A stretch of DNA of 64,000 bases from positions 26,870-90,869 of the forward strand of contig JAIVFU010000021.1 in the NCBI GenBank assembly GCA_020829485.1. The letters run 5' to 3'. The notes beneath the pieces are model-generated. The model did no database searches. It was not told the DNA's origin and saw only the letters and a list, made by a program, of their open reading frames with translations. The stretch comes from Nostoc sp. CHAB 5834. GTDB taxonomy: Bacteria > Cyanobacteriota > Cyanobacteriia > Cyanobacteriales > Nostocaceae. Both the position numbers and the translations under genes were made by a program. Of the stretch, positions 55,546 through 64,000 are shown one piece after another (positions within the stretch are counted from its first letter, which is position 1; each line of letters starts with the position of its first letter).

Positions 55546-55851
55546 TTAGTCAATTGGCAGTTGCTTGAGTAAAGCTATCCACATATCGGACGGATCTGAG
55601 TAATAATCAACTTCCTCAACTTGATATTGATAAGATTCATAACCTTCTCGTAAAATAATGCGATCGGAGGGTTTAACGCCTTTGCCGATTCCAGTCATAT
55701 ACCCGATCGTTCCTTCATTGAGGCGCTCAAATACGTAGTCGCTTCCACAAACTAGTTGGCTATAATCGTGTACTTTATGCTTCTGTTTTAATTCATTTGC
55801 TGGAAAGTTAACTAGGGCTAACTTACTTAAAAAACTAAAACTTAAGTTCAT
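55546..55851 (-). CDS. Hypothetical protein
   Basis: About 101 residues from ATG 55851, with AGGA 5 nt upstream; the frame continues upstream to ATG 55872 and beyond. CGSDYVFERLNEGTIGYMTG then IGKGVKPSDRIIL looks like a small beta-rich domain, followed by YESYQYQVEEVDYYSDPSDM. No family recognised. It is a single gene in AT-rich DNA; composition and codon pattern suggest a real protein. Confidence 0.55.
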   Translation of the reverse strand: MNLSFSFLSKLALVNFPANELKQKHKVHDYSQLVCGSDYVFERLNEGTIGYMTGIGKGVKPSDRIILREGYESYQYQVEEVDYYSDPSDMWIALLKQLPID

Positions 55852-56518
55852 ACTTGTCCTGATCAAAGACATAAGTGAGTTTTCCCCAAGAAGAAATCTA
55901 TAACGAAGAGTCAACAACTCTAGGTGAATCTCAATTCCTTTTAATCACCAATCCAGAATCGAACAGGTGGACAATCTAGTTAGGAATCTACTACATTGAG
56001 AGCTAGTAAAGCCAATGCATCACCCAATGTCTAATTAAGTGCCTGCACCCATAAGTAGCAAAAAATAGATTACAAGCAGTTGTTGACAAGGTAGTTAGAA
56101 AAATAATTGTAAATTATGAAGGAGAACTTACAATTAAGTTTTCTTAAATCTTAATCATTAGTGATTAATGTTTAATTTTTACCCAATGATATTTTTTGCT
56201 CAATAACCCTTTTAGGCCATTCATGATTTTGCATATATCAGGTAAAAGTTAACTATTTATTACTTTATACCTTGAACTTTGAGCATCATTACAATCATAT
56301 TATCTAGTACAATATTAAAGGTCTATAGCATTTATTTGTTGATTAACTACTTAAATTTACATTACTATAAACCACATCTTCAACTGTAAAACTACCGAAT
56401 TACTGGACAAATATAGGTCAGATAGGAGAATGTTTTACTGAACTAAATAATGTTTATTATATAAAGCTTTTATATTTGGAGAATGTATTATATGTATATC
56501 TTTTAATATAAATAGTAT
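55852..56518. other. AT-rich spacer, nothing recognised
   Basis: About 670 bp, very AT-rich, with no ORF, no repeat family seen elsewhere and no clear hairpin. Both flanking genes are on the minus strand. Confidence 0.5.
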
Positions 56519-57115
56519 TTAGTGCCTACTTGTGGTTTTTAGAGCTACATCTACCTGCTTCAGTAGTACTTCTAGGGTGGAAGAGTTATCTAAAACTACA
56601 TCTGCATGAGCCGCTTTTTCTTCGATAGATAATTGGCTGTTGATCCTGGCTTGTGCCTGTTCTCTATTTAAATGATTTCGTTGTATCAATCTTTGTAGCT
56701 GTTGCTCTTGAGAACAACGCACTACCCAGATTTCTGTAACTAAATGAGTCATCCCAGCTTCAAATAATAGAGGCACTGCTAACACCAGTGTTTGTGAGGA
56801 AGATAGGGCGATCGCTTTGAGGAAGCGATCGCGCACATCAGGATGAATCAAATTTTCTATCCAGTTGCGTTCATCTTGACGATTAAAGATAATTTCGCCT
56901 AGCTTTTGGCGGTTGAGGCTGCCATCTGCTAGTAAAATTTCTTCGCCGTAACGCCCGGCGATCGCACCAAGAATAGGCGAACCTAAAGATACTGCCTCTC
57001 TAGCATAAATATCTGCATCCAGAATCGGCAGCTTATAAGCGCTAGCCAAATAATTAGTGACAGTGGTTTTGCCTGTGGCAATCCCGCCAGTTAAGCCGAT
57101 TATACGTTTTGTCAT
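56519..57115 (-). CDS. coaE: Dephospho-CoA kinase
   Basis: 198 residues. P-loop GLTGGIATGKTT at the N-terminus, LDADIYAREAV (Asp for substrate) and WVVRCSQEQQLQRLIQRN (lid). It phosphorylates dephospho-CoA in the last step of CoA synthesis. The start codon is the last unit of a CATTTGT repeat. The upstream PanC on the same chromosome segment supplies pantothenate, but the genes are 50 kb apart. Confidence 0.96.
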   Translation of the reverse strand: MTKRIIGLTGGIATGKTTVTNYLASAYKLPILDADIYAREAVSLGSPILGAIAGRYGEEILLADGSLNRQKLGEIIFNRQDERNWIENLIHPDVRDRFLKAIALSSSQTLVLAVPLLFEAGMTHLVTEIWVVRCSQEQQLQRLIQRNHLNREQAQARINSQLSIEEKAAHADVVLDNSSTLEVLLKQVDVALKTTSRH

Positions 57116-57135
57116 TTGTCATTTGTCATTTGTCA
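57113..57135. repeat. Heptanucleotide tandem repeat (CATTTGT)n
   Basis: Three units before coaE; on the minus strand (ATGACAA)n with the last ATG being the coaE start codon. The unit is the same as at 27391-27477. Confidence 0.85.
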
Positions 57136-57175
57136 TTCTCCCCCTGCTCAAGAACTGCTCCCTCATCTCCCTTAT

Positions 57176-58813
57176 CTAATAATTCGTCGCCCATGTTATC
57201 AATGCTTGGGTTAAACCATCTAAAGTATATTCTTGGGCTTCTACATCCACACGCCTGAATAAAAAATGACACGTTTTGGAGGTTTGCGGCCCGATAGAGG
57301 CAATACAAACGCCCTCTAAGAATTGACTAGGATCAGAGTTGTTGGAAAATATCTTGTCAGTAAGTTGGCAGAAAAATTGCACAGTTTTAGAACTGGCAAA
57401 AGTAATCACATCTATCTTGCGGTTTTGGAGAGCTAACTGTGCCTCTGGTGGAATACCACTAGGACAACAAGATTGATATGCGGCAACTTCTATCACCTTT
57501 GCTCCCTTAAGAGTTAATTCCTTAACTAAAATTTCTCTTCCACCGCTTTCAACTCTAGGAAATAAAACCTTTTTACCATGCAGATCCTCTGGAAAATTTT
57601 CCACTAAAGAATCGGCAACAAAATTGGGGGGAATAAAATCTGGTTGGAGAGAGTGTTGTTTAAGGCAATGGGCTGTTTTCTCACCAACGACGGCAATTTT
57701 AACGCCTGCTAAGGCACGGCTATCTTTACCTTGGGCGATTAGTCTTTCAAAAAAGTAGTCTATGGCATTGGTAGAAGTGAGAATTAACCAGTCGAAGTCA
57801 GATAAATGAGCGATCGCATTATCCAAAGCTTCCCAACAGGAGGGCGGGCCAATTTCTAAAGTAGGCATTTCGATTACTGTCGCACCTAATGCGATGAGGC
57901 GATCGCTAAATTGGCTCGACTGTCCAACTGAACGTGTCACCAAGATTGTTTTGCCACTGAGAGGAAGAGGAGATGATGGGAAGTTACTTAACATAGGTTG
58001 GGGTATAAAAATACTCTCTGTCACAGCCTTAACCTGGGAATGCTTTTCTCCAGACTCGTGCCTGATAATTTCGTCTAAATATATATTCTCAGGTTGTAAG
58101 TACTTCCGTAACCCAACAACTTCGCCAATAACAATTACTGCTGGAGAAAGGGATAATTCGGTGGTTTGTTCTACAATATTGCCCAGGTGCGCTATCCAAA
58201 TTTGTTGGCGAGGAGTTCCTGCCCAACGGATGATGGCAATGGGTGTTAAGTGCGATCGCCCGTGTCGCACCAGTTGATGTACAATTTCTGGCAGATGTTG
58301 CCCTCCCATCAAAATTACCAGTGTCTCTAGCCGTGAGAGTGCCTCCCAGTCTAAAACTTCTGGTTCATGAGCTGTAAGCACTGCAAAAGTGCGACTCAAC
58401 ACCGGATCTGTGAGGGGAATTCCTGCTAACAAAGGTGCTGCAAGGGCTGAAGAAATTCCTGGTACTAGTTCAAAATCACAACCAGATGCTTTCAGCGCTT
58501 CAATTTCGGAAGTACAACGCCCAAAAATCAACGGATCGCCTGATTTTAGCCGTACAACTTGTTTCCCTTGCTGGCAATGCTTTACTAGTAACTTGTTAAT
58601 CTCAGCTTGGGTTGTACTGGGTTTACCACCGCGTTTCCCAACATCTAACTTCAAACAATCAGATGGTACGCACTGCAACAATTGAGCATCTACCAGGGCA
58701 TCGTAGACTAAAACCTGAGCAGTAGTTAAGAGATTATAAGCTTTTACGGTCAAGTATGCCACATCTCCAGGCCCAGCACCTATAAGGTAGACTTTACCTT
58801 TTTCTTGAGTCAT
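57176..58813 (-). CDS. cobA-hemD: Fused uroporphyrinogen-III C-methyltransferase / uroporphyrinogen-III synthase
   Basis: 545 residues. The CobA half (about 1-245) has YLIGAGPGDVAYLTVKAYNL, VVRLKSGDPLIFGR and VPGISSALAAPLLAGIPLTD. It makes precorrin-2 by methylating uroporphyrinogen III at C2 and C7, feeding B12 and siroheme. The HemD half (about 285-540) has KTILVTRSVGQSSQFSDRLI, LTSTNAIDYFF and the ending VDVEAQEYTLDGLTQALITW, which cyclises hydroxymethylbilane. The fusion channels substrate. An ~40-residue linker joins the halves. Confidence 0.95.
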   Translation of the reverse strand: MTQEKGKVYLIGAGPGDVAYLTVKAYNLLTTAQVLVYDALVDAQLLQCVPSDCLKLDVGKRGGKPSTTQAEINKLLVKHCQQGKQVVRLKSGDPLIFGRCTSEIEALKASGCDFELVPGISSALAAPLLAGIPLTDPVLSRTFAVLTAHEPEVLDWEALSRLETLVILMGGQHLPEIVHQLVRHGRSHLTPIAIIRWAGTPRQQIWIAHLGNIVEQTTELSLSPAVIVIGEVVGLRKYLQPENIYLDEIIRHESGEKHSQVKAVTESIFIPQPMLSNFPSSPLPLSGKTILVTRSVGQSSQFSDRLIALGATVIEMPTLEIGPPSCWEALDNAIAHLSDFDWLILTSTNAIDYFFERLIAQGKDSRALAGVKIAVVGEKTAHCLKQHSLQPDFIPPNFVADSLVENFPEDLHGKKVLFPRVESGGREILVKELTLKGAKVIEVAAYQSCCPSGIPPEAQLALQNRKIDVITFASSKTVQFFCQLTDKIFSNNSDPSQFLEGVCIASIGPQTSKTCHFLFRRVDVEAQEYTLDGLTQALITWATNY

Positions 58814-59512
58814 TAGTTATTAGTCATTCTACGTATCCGGATTTATTTAATATGATTGGATTATTTAGTAAAAAATGGGTATTTTATGTTTAATAACTTG
58901 ATATTCAATAAGAATAAGATAAAACCCAAATATTAGTCATCAAAAAAACTTGCTATTTTGTGTCTTAATAATGTTGTTAAATTACGACTAATGTAGGATT
59001 TTGTGTTTTTAAGTTCTTTGTTGTAATAAAATAGTTTTTGGGGCAATTTTTCATTGATTCATGAACTGTATTTAAAAACTAAATAAATCATAATTATGTT
59101 TCAAGATATAGCAATAGTATTTGAGTTGTAAAGATTATCGAACCGCCTTCTCTGCGAGAGGCTTCCGCCAACGCGTAACGTCTCGCACAGAATTCGCCAA
59201 GAGCGCCAAGGAAAGAAGTTTATGAATCATTTAGGAGTGCTATATGCAAATATTAATAATAAAGCAGTGTAATAGGTTCAAAAGATATGGTGATCATACT
59301 TGAGGTAATTGATTTGTCACTACTGATGATGTTACTATTAGGGAGTGGGTTGATTTTGGGTTTATTATCTCCAAGAATTGACTTGTAATGTATCATAGAC
59401 CAGAATTCATCAGTATTGCTAATTGATTGATTAGCAGTGTGAAATGGCTATGGGTCTGAATATCTAGACTTGATACCAATAAATTGATGAGGTTACAGAG
59501 GAGCAAATAACC
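58814..59512. other. AT-rich spacer with one palindromic repeat
   Basis: About 700 bp upstream of the sigma factor. At 59145-59190 is a repeat related to 4717-4785 (CCTTCTCTGCGAGAGGCTTC then CGCCAACGCGTAACGTCTCG). No gene; it contains the sigma factor promoter region. Confidence 0.5.
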
Positions 59513-60532
59513 ATGAGCAACTTAACATCTCCACCTACCGAAGTTCAAAAAACGAAGAAAAAAAGTTTAGCCGCAGATAAAAAACCTCGAGCTACAGATG
59601 ATATTGTGCGTAGTTATCTGCAAGAAATCGGGCGTGTAGATTTGTTGACTCGTGAACAAGAGGTTGTTTTTGCCGAACAAGTGCAGCAGATGATGAATTT
59701 ACTAGCTGCTAAAGAAGAATTGGCTGTGAAATTAAACCACGAACCCACGTTGCAAGAATGGGCAGATCAGGTGGAGTTAAGTGTTGAGGTGGTAGAGCAA
59801 CAGCTAACTCAAGGACATCAAGCCAAGCAAAAAATGATTCAGGCTAATCTCCGGTTAGTGGTAGCAGTGGCGAAGAAATACCAGCACCGCAACCTGGAAT
59901 TTATGGATTTAATTCAAGAAGGTACTTTGGGTTTAGAGCGAGGGGTGGATAAATTTGACCCCGCTCTTGGTTATAAGTTTTCTACCTACGCTTACTGGTG
60001 GATTCGTCAAGGAATTACACGAGCGATCGCTCAACAAGGACGGACAATTCGTTTACCTATCCACGTCTTTGAGAAACTGAACAAAATTAAAAGGGTGCAG
60101 CGAGAATTATCTCAACAGTTAGGTCGCGTTCCAACTACTGCTGAAATTGCTAAGGCGTTATCTTTGACACCTAGCCAAGTTCGAGAGTGTTTGTTTTTGG
60201 CCCGTCAACCGTTTTCCTTAGAGGCGCGAGTTGGTGAACAACAAGATACAGAATTGCAGGACATACTGGAGGATGATGGCCCTTCTCCCGAAGACTATGC
60301 TGTTGAAGAATCTTTGCACCAAGACTTACAAGACTTGTTGGCAAAGCTGTCTCCCCAGCAGCGAGAAATATTAACCTTGCGTTTTGGTCTGACTGATGGA
60401 TATGAACTTTCTTTAGCACAGATTGGCGATCGCATGGGTATTAGTCGAGAACGGGTGCGTCAGATAGAGCAAAAAGCTCTCAGCCTCCTCCGGCGGCAAA
60501 AGGAACAAGTGCGTAGTTATCTAGCAAGCTGA
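59513..60532 (+). CDS. Group 2 sigma-70 factor
   Basis: 339 residues. Region 1.2 TDDIVRSYLQEIGRVDLLT; region 2 LIQEGTLGLERGVDKFDPAL then KFSTYAYWWIRQGITRAIAQ; region 3 RLPIHVFEKLNKIKR; region 4 LRFGLTDGYELSLAQIGDRM and SRERVRQIEQKAL. It lacks the long region 1.1 of the primary factor, so it is a group 2 (SigB/C/D/E-type) factor, non-essential and used in stress or nitrogen/carbon responses. Which paralogue cannot be decided. GAGGAG precedes the ATG. Confidence 0.95.
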   Translation: MSNLTSPPTEVQKTKKKSLAADKKPRATDDIVRSYLQEIGRVDLLTREQEVVFAEQVQQMMNLLAAKEELAVKLNHEPTLQEWADQVELSVEVVEQQLTQGHQAKQKMIQANLRLVVAVAKKYQHRNLEFMDLIQEGTLGLERGVDKFDPALGYKFSTYAYWWIRQGITRAIAQQGRTIRLPIHVFEKLNKIKRVQRELSQQLGRVPTTAEIAKALSLTPSQVRECLFLARQPFSLEARVGEQQDTELQDILEDDGPSPEDYAVEESLHQDLQDLLAKLSPQQREILTLRFGLTDGYELSLAQIGDRMGISRERVRQIEQKALSLLRRQKEQVRSYLAS

Positions 60533-60645
60533 GATTATTTTTTCACAATAATGTAGGGCATTTAAACTCAGGAAATCACCATTATGACTGTATAAAACTC
60601 AGTCATTTTGGGAAAAAATAAACCTAAGCATCTCAAAGGTTTGAT

Positions 60646-61140
60646 ATGAGTACATCAAAGACAGTGCAACAATTGCAAGCACAATGGGTGACTTCTGAAA
60701 ACTTTTGGCGTTATGGACAGGTGATTTTTGCAAGTCTTGATGGCAAAGCTTACGATGTGGAAGATGCCCAGTTAAACCTGCAAAACGGGATTCCCCGATT
60801 TTATATTATGCGGTTGGAGAAGAGGGGGCAAAAGTTTCACAAAATTACTCGCCATGTGCAATGCACTCAATGTCTGGGTTCTTTGTCAGGGAAGGATTGG
60901 TTAATTGCAGTTTGTCCTCCTAATAATGATGTGAATGAACCAGCATTAGAAGAAATTGCTGCTTTCCGCATTCCAGGAAATTGTTTTATCAAGCTACATG
61001 AGGGTACTTGGCACGCTGGCCCCTATTTTGATCATGAAGCTGTAGATTTTTATAATTTGGAACTAGCTGATACAAATGTGGTGGATCATTTCACCCATGA
61101 TTTTCTCAAGAGTCATCAATTAGAGTTTGAGATGATTTAG
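60646..61140 (+). CDS. Ureidoglycolate lyase-like (AllA) cupin protein
   Basis: 164 residues. NFWRYGQVIFASLDGKAYDV at the start, ITRHVQCTQCLGSLSGKDWL in the middle, FIKLHEGTWHAGPYF at the end. These match the AllA fold: F-x-x-Y-G-x-V, then R/H-x-x-x-T/S-Q, then G-x-W-H. AllA splits ureidoglycolate into glyoxylate and urea in purine breakdown. Other allantoin genes are absent nearby, so the substrate may differ. It lies 113 bp downstream of the sigma factor gene. Confidence 0.75.
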   Translation: MSTSKTVQQLQAQWVTSENFWRYGQVIFASLDGKAYDVEDAQLNLQNGIPRFYIMRLEKRGQKFHKITRHVQCTQCLGSLSGKDWLIAVCPPNNDVNEPALEEIAAFRIPGNCFIKLHEGTWHAGPYFDHEAVDFYNLELADTNVVDHFTHDFLKSHQLEFEMI

Positions 61141-61283
61141 GTGAGATTGAGTTTAATAAATATGATGATCCTGTAGAGTGCGTAAGCCCTAAAATAGTAT
61201 TGCCTGCTGAATCCACAGCACCATATAGATATTTCCATTCATCTTTTACCTTAAATCATTAGGCAACATTTCCATAAACAACT

Positions 61284-62366
61284 TTAGGCTGCATCACTCA
61301 ATCCCAAAGAAGGAACCAAAATTCGTCCGTTGTAACCCGCTTGGTTGTATTGTTCAAGGACATGAGTTGCAATACTTTCGCTCTCACCTGATTTAACCAA
61401 AGCTACACTTGCCCCCCCAAAGCCTGCACCTGTAAGTCTTGCACCAAACACCCCTTCTGTTTTCTGCAAAATCTCTACCAACCTATCTAGGGCTGGTACT
61501 GAAACTTCGTAATCATCTCGCAAGCTGGCGTGGGAAGCGTTCATCAATTCGCCAAAGCGCTCAGATGTTACTCCCTGCAATACTTCCAAAACGCGGTTAT
61601 TTTCTGTAACTACATGACGGGCACGACGCTGTAGTGGTTCAGGTAATGCTTCTGTTACATGAACATCTGTAATATCTCGCAATGCTTTCACTCCGAGCGA
61701 TCGCGCCGCCTCCTCACATTCAGCCCGACGCTGGTTATAACCGCTACTTGCAAGTGTGCGTGGTACACCGCTATCAATAACCAAAATCTCCGCTTTTTCA
61801 GGCAAAGGCATCACGCGGCGTTCTAAAGTCCGTGTATCTAAAAACAAGATATGTTCAGTATCAGCCAAACTAGAAGCCATCTGATCCATGATGCCGCATT
61901 GCACGCCAGCATATTGAATTTCTGCTTGCTGGGCAAATTGGGCGATTTCAACATCATCAATGGGAAGGTTCAGAAGTTGGCGTAATGCCCGGAGAGTTGC
62001 CACTTCCAAAGCGGCGCTGCTAGATAAACCCGAACCCATCGGAACCGACGATTTGACGTACACACAAAGCGATGGTATTGTGTATCCTGCTTTTTGCAAA
62101 AGCTCAATACAGCCAAAAATATAACTGGCAAATCCAGACGGCTTATCATTGATATCTGAAATGCTCACTTGCTCGTTGAGATTTTCCGAGTAAAAGTGAT
62201 GCTGGCTATCGCTACTAAAACCTAGCTGTACCGTCGTGGATTGAGGAATCGCAGTTGGAAGAACGAAGCCGTCATTATAGTCGGTATGTTCGCCCAGTAA
62301 ATTTACTCTTCCTGGCGCACTGGCTTGAGTTTCAGGTGGTTTACCGAATACTTGTTGAAAATCCAT
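61284..62366 (-). CDS. galK: Galactokinase
   Basis: 360 residues of the GHMP family. [19 protein letters not shown] is the galactokinase signature, [20 protein letters not shown] is the ATP loop, and [19 protein letters not shown] is motif 3. It phosphorylates galactose at C1 (Leloir pathway). The gene begins 5 bp after the stop codon of the M24-fold gene, so the two form an operon. galT or galE are not in the window. Confidence 0.95.
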   Translation of the reverse strand: MDFQQVFGKPPETQASAPGRVNLLGEHTDYNDGFVLPTAIPQSTTVQLGFSSDSQHHFYSENLNEQVSISDINDKPSGFASYIFGCIELLQKAGYTIPSLCVYVKSSVPMGSGLSSSAALEVATLRALRQLLNLPIDDVEIAQFAQQAEIQYAGVQCGIMDQMASSLADTEHILFLDTRTLERRVMPLPEKAEILVIDSGVPRTLASSGYNQRRAECEEAARSLGVKALRDITDVHVTEALPEPLQRRARHVVTENNRVLEVLQGVTSERFGELMNASHASLRDDYEVSVPALDRLVEILQKTEGVFGARLTGAGFGGASVALVKSGESESIATHVLEQYNQAGYNGRILVPSLGLSDAA

Positions 62367-62371
62367 AATTT

Positions 62372-63484
62372 TTAATTATACAAAGGTACAGGGCGCAATC
62401 TTCCTTCTACCTCAACATTAGGAAAATTTGGATCAAAAGTCAGATTTTCCAACTTTCCATCCTTGAGAATCACAAAAGTATCTTCAACCTTTGCCCCTCG
62501 TAAACTGGGATTCCAAGCGACAGCAACGCCTTCTGTCAAAGTATCAGTAGTAGTTGGATTTGCTACGATTTCTCGCGCTAAATATCCAGTAGTTCCTCCT
62601 TGGTGATGTTCCCGGATGGCATTAGGAAATCCATGCTGCTCATAAGCCTGAGCTAGCGCGTGATAAACTTTGTCCAGACTGGTTCCAGGTTGGCACAAAT
62701 TTAAAACTACTGCTTCTATTTCGCGCACATGGGAATGCAATTCGGCCCGTTCGTCTGAAAGCGCACCAAAACAAACAAATCGAGTCAGATTTGCATACAA
62801 ACCGTAACCTCTAGCGCAAAACACCAGCATCGCTTGCCGTCCAATCTGTTCTGCTGTGGCTGTAGCATGACGGTATAGTGGTAAACGCCTCTCACCCGCT
62901 ACCAGTGTCAGCGCTGGATGCAAGCCTTTTGCCCATAATGCCTCTGCACCCGCACCTGCTAACTGATATTCTGTCCAAGTTGGCTTGGCGGCTTTGAGTA
63001 CCTCTGTCATTGCCTGACTAGCTTTTTGTCCAACTTGGCGATATCGCTCTAATTCACTTGACATCATTACCCGTTTGTGTAATTGCAGAGATGGGGGCAA
63101 CGGCTGTTCTAAATTGGAGATGGAGCGATCGCGCTTCGCGTTGTCGCAGACATCGCTTATTACTTTTCCGCCGCCAGTTGCATCACGAACAAAAGACTCA
63201 CGGGTAGCACCATCAGCCCAAGGGTTGACATGCACCTTAAAATTAGCAGGCAGTTCTTCATCCTTAAGACGCTGCGCTTCAATTTCATCCGTCAATACCC
63301 AAGCATCTTCAGTAGTTACTAATACTTCTGCTACGCCACTTTCAGCAGTAAGCAGCACGGTGTTAGAAGCGCCAGCTGTCACCCAGGCAAACCAGTCTGT
63401 ACCGCGCAAGCGTACACCTTGCACTTCGGTTTCACGCAAGATTTGCCTGATTAACTCTAGTTTTTTGGAGACTTCTTCGTTCAT
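62372..63484 (-). CDS. M24 (pita-bread) fold protein with degenerate metal site
   Basis: 370 residues; creatinase-like N-terminal domain, then the M24 fold (about 145-360). The standard five ligands are D, D, H, E, E. Here the first Asp position reads VFCARG, the second SD-x-TR reads ANLTRF (Asp to Asn), His is kept in HHQGGTTG, the first Glu reads AWNPSL (Glu to Asn), and the second Glu is kept in VEDTF. Three of five ligands are lost, so it is probably not a metallopeptidase. A repeat (GCGATCGCGCTTCGCG at ~63126) is inserted in frame, giving [11 protein letters not shown]. It is cotranscribed with galK. Confidence 0.82.
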   Translation of the reverse strand: MNEEVSKKLELIRQILRETEVQGVRLRGTDWFAWVTAGASNTVLLTAESGVAEVLVTTEDAWVLTDEIEAQRLKDEELPANFKVHVNPWADGATRESFVRDATGGGKVISDVCDNAKRDRSISNLEQPLPPSLQLHKRVMMSSELERYRQVGQKASQAMTEVLKAAKPTWTEYQLAGAGAEALWAKGLHPALTLVAGERRLPLYRHATATAEQIGRQAMLVFCARGYGLYANLTRFVCFGALSDERAELHSHVREIEAVVLNLCQPGTSLDKVYHALAQAYEQHGFPNAIREHHQGGTTGYLAREIVANPTTTDTLTEGVAVAWNPSLRGAKVEDTFVILKDGKLENLTFDPNFPNVEVEGRLRPVPLYN

Positions 63485-63873
63485 AAAAAATTAATAACTA
63501 CAGATGAGTACAGACAATTATGAGGTTCATCTGTGTTTATATGTGTATGTCTATGGTTTGAGAAAAACGTGACTACGGTATTATATCGAGTTTGGCATTC
63601 AATATTTACTTAGAAAAGTGTATTCGCTATTACAAATTAACTTGACATCGGGTAATTCTTCTAGGAGAACCGCACATCGTGCCAAGGTAGTTTTCAAGAA
63701 CAATGTAATCATTATAAATTTTTGAAATTATGAAAGCGTAGGAGCTACAAAGACATTAGAAACAGCCCATGAAATCCCAAGAGACTCAAAACACAACATA
63801 TCCTAAATTTAACCCGGATCTCGCATAAGACCCGACTACGCGCCGGATCTGGTATGCGATCGCTACGGGAAAT
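63485..63873. other. Spacer, no gene recognised
   Basis: AT-rich; a frame at 63745-63960 (minus) overlaps the transposon end and has no support. The promoter of the M24-galK pair is at its left end. Confidence 0.45.
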
Positions 63874-63939
63874 AGACATCTCCAAAATAGTATCATTCTG
63901 TGATAAAAGAACATTAGGGAAGTTTTTTGACACATAAAT
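63874..63939 (+). mobile_element. Left end of an insertion sequence
   Basis: AGACATCTCCAAAATAGTAT begins 66 bp before the transposase start. The terminal AGACATCTCC equals the ends of the MITE at 55102-55194. The right end of the element lies beyond the window. Confidence 0.65.
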
Positions 63940-64000
63940 ATGAGCGATATACTGAACCACATTGAAGAAAATCCTAAAGAAACACAGAGGTTAATTGGTC
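63940..64000 (+). CDS. Transposase, 5' end only (runs off the right edge)
   Basis: Twenty codons from ATG 63940, SDILNHIEENPKETQRLIG. This matches my recollection of the N-terminus of a DDE-type IS transposase family common in Nostoc. Too little is present to name the family. Confidence 0.65.
   Translation, partial: MSDILNHIEENPKETQRLIG

Noticed and set aside
63745..63960. 71-codon minus-strand frame at the right edge
   Set aside because: It overlaps the IS end and transposase start and has no family support.

Overview
The window looks like chromosomal DNA of a filamentous, Nostoc-like cyanobacterium (Nostocales). The evidence is the frequent HIP1 octamer GCGATCGC, many short tandem repeats with a 7-nt period, numerous small inverted-repeat elements between genes, and typical cyanobacterial genes: a PanC-Cmk fusion, a CobA-HemD fusion, a WD40 protein kinase, a group 2 sigma factor and a cyanophycinase-family protein. 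It is a mosaic of housekeeping genes separated by repeat-rich, AT-rich spacers. I saw no tRNA, rRNA or CRISPR array by eye.

Layout. 1-6 kb: start of glutaminase (minus), an RlpA-like lipoprotein, panC-cmk, sodB. 6-15 kb: a large di-heme peroxidase, a 21-bp tandem-repeat array, a truncated TnpB, a divergent PurM-like gene, a PHP phosphoesterase and an RTX protein. 15-22.6 kb: an arsenic island (arsH, arsI, arsR2, arsJ, gapdh, a dual-specificity phosphatase, acr3, pstS-like, arsR1). 22.8-26 kb: cobalamin genes cobG-cobH-cobI behind a cobalamin riboswitch. 26-28.4 kb: a ParE/RHH toxin-antitoxin pair and a photolyase split over two genes. 28.7-38 kb: two Ser/Thr kinases, a GH57 enzyme, an Nfu scaffold, a histidine kinase. 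38-51 kb: lepA, a PAS/GGDEF relic, a GT4 glycosyltransferase, a cyanophycinase-like gene followed by a 42-bp tandem repeat, SDR and AKR oxidoreductases, cysteine desulfurase, acnB. 51-55 kb: an accessory stretch (DUF29, a NucS-like nuclease, a DUF559 nuclease between direct repeats, an orphan antitoxin, a universal stress protein). 55-64 kb: coaE, cobA-hemD, a sigma factor, an AllA-like cupin, galK, an M24-fold protein, and the first codons of a transposase at the right edge.

How genes work together. The arsenic island combines arsenite export (Acr3), arsenate disposal as 1-arseno-3-phosphoglycerate (GAPDH plus ArsJ) and detoxification of methylarsenite (ArsI lyase, ArsH oxidase). Two ArsR repressors with different cysteine patterns sit at its two promoter regions. 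There is no recognisable ArsC; instead an HC-x5-R phosphatase is translationally coupled to acr3. CobA, CobI, CobG and CobH are steps of aerobic corrin synthesis, and the riboswitch should shut off the cobGHI group when B12 is plentiful.

The most notable signals are the arsenic island with its coupled phosphatase, the split photolyase with its halves in reversed order, short repeat elements inserted in frame inside cobG and tnpB, several families of small non-autonomous elements (one sharing its terminus with a transposase at the window edge), and heptanucleotide repeats that supply start or stop codons.
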